Below, in pieces: positions 5,929 through 6,157 of a stretch of 6,157 nucleotides of DNA (positions are counted from its first letter, which is position 1; each line of letters starts with the position of its first letter). The stretch spans positions 1 to 6,157 of the forward strand of contig JAOUFX010000205.1 of the NCBI GenBank assembly GCA_029857975.1. Direction: 5' to 3'. The position numbers were made by a program, and so were the translations under genes. The notes beneath the pieces are model-generated. The model ran no database searches. It worked only from the letters and a program-made list of their open reading frames with translations, and had not been told where the DNA came from. The stretch comes from Deltaproteobacteria bacterium. GTDB taxonomy: Bacteria; Desulfobacterota; SM23-61.

Positions 5929-6157
5929 TTATTTTAAATACCCTTTTTCCCGAAAATATTTTTCCGCCCCCGGATGAAAGGGAAGGATGTTCTGTTTAAT
6001 TGTATTTTCGGGAGTCGATGACTTGGCCGCCACCATCACCGCCGTGAGGTCTTTATGATGTTCGGTAAGGGCCTTGGCGATCTGGTAAGCGGCTTCCTCG
6101 GGAAAATCTGCCCGGCAGACCATAAAGTGCCATCGTCCCACCCCGCGGGTTTCATAA
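5929..6157 (-). CDS. TAXI-family TRAP solute-binding protein, C-terminal fragment
   Basis: The final 75 codons of a gene cut by the window edge are visible; the frame is open through base 6156, so a GTG at 6141 should not be taken as the start. The sequence ends in the pattern usual for TAXI (TRAP-associated extracytoplasmic immunogenic) binding proteins: a segment with ADFPEEAAYQIAKAL, then TPENTIKQNILPFHPGAEKYF shortly before the TAA stop. The conserved PFHPGAEKYFREKG tail is the clearest sign. The full protein, commonly a little over 300 residues with a signal peptide, would be periplasmic and pass its ligand to the fused permease encoded 21 bases downstream. It is the first gene of the operon visible here. 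The ligand-binding core and the promoter are outside the window, so substrate cannot be judged. Confidence 0.88.
   Translation of the reverse strand, partial: YETRGVGRWHFMVCRADFPEEAAYQIAKALTEHHKDLTAVMVAAKSSTPENTIKQNILPFHPGAEKYFREKGYLK

Noticed and set aside
6139..6141. GTG as the start of a small 70-residue protein
   Set aside because: The frame stays open to the window edge, and the protein is recognisably the C-terminal end of a TAXI binding protein, so the gene is partial, not small.

Overview
The window looks like chromosomal DNA from an anaerobic or microaerophilic bacterium. The gene content (an A-type flavodiiron protein and a TAXI-type TRAP system feeding acid-catabolism enzymes) and the repeat-rich gap between genes resemble uncultured Desulfobacterota (former Deltaproteobacteria). 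That placement is a guess from style; nothing in the window is a taxonomic marker. Base composition is moderate and even across the genes, and I see no sign of recent transfer: no transposase, integrase, tRNA gene, rRNA gene or CRISPR array.

Layout. Bases 56-1246 (+) encode a complete two-domain flavodiiron protein, an O2 or NO scavenging enzyme, with a strong ribosome binding site. Bases 1247-1671 are a non-coding gap between convergent transcription units. It holds short direct repeats, a nested inverted repeat with T-runs on both sides (a candidate bidirectional terminator), and a near-perfect palindrome of 25-26 base arms whose G-runs could form quadruplexes on either strand. Bases 1672-6157 are a four-gene cluster on the minus strand. 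In transcription order it encodes the C-terminal end of a TAXI-family TRAP solute-binding protein (cut by the window edge), a fused DctQ-DctM TRAP permease, an isocitrate lyase/PEP mutase superfamily lyase, and an MmgE/PrpD family protein. Gaps between these genes are 21, 10 and 11 bases. At the last two junctions the stop codon of one gene is embedded in the ribosome binding site of the next, so this is almost certainly one operon.

How the genes may work together. The binding protein and permease would import an organic acid by a sodium- or proton-coupled route. The MmgE/PrpD protein (dehydratase, isomerase or decarboxylase of tricarboxylic or methyl-branched acids) and the lyase (C-C cleavage of a 2-hydroxy acid carboxylate) would then break it down to small acids such as pyruvate. 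The pair resembles PrpD and PrpB of the methylcitrate cycle. However, no methylcitrate synthase lies in the window, a transporter is present, and the lyase has an EGGKTP loop where PrpB has a TEFG-type sequence. An imported, not endogenously made, substrate is therefore the better reading. The exact substrate cannot be told from sequence. The operon promoter and the N-terminal part of the binding protein lie beyond base 6157.
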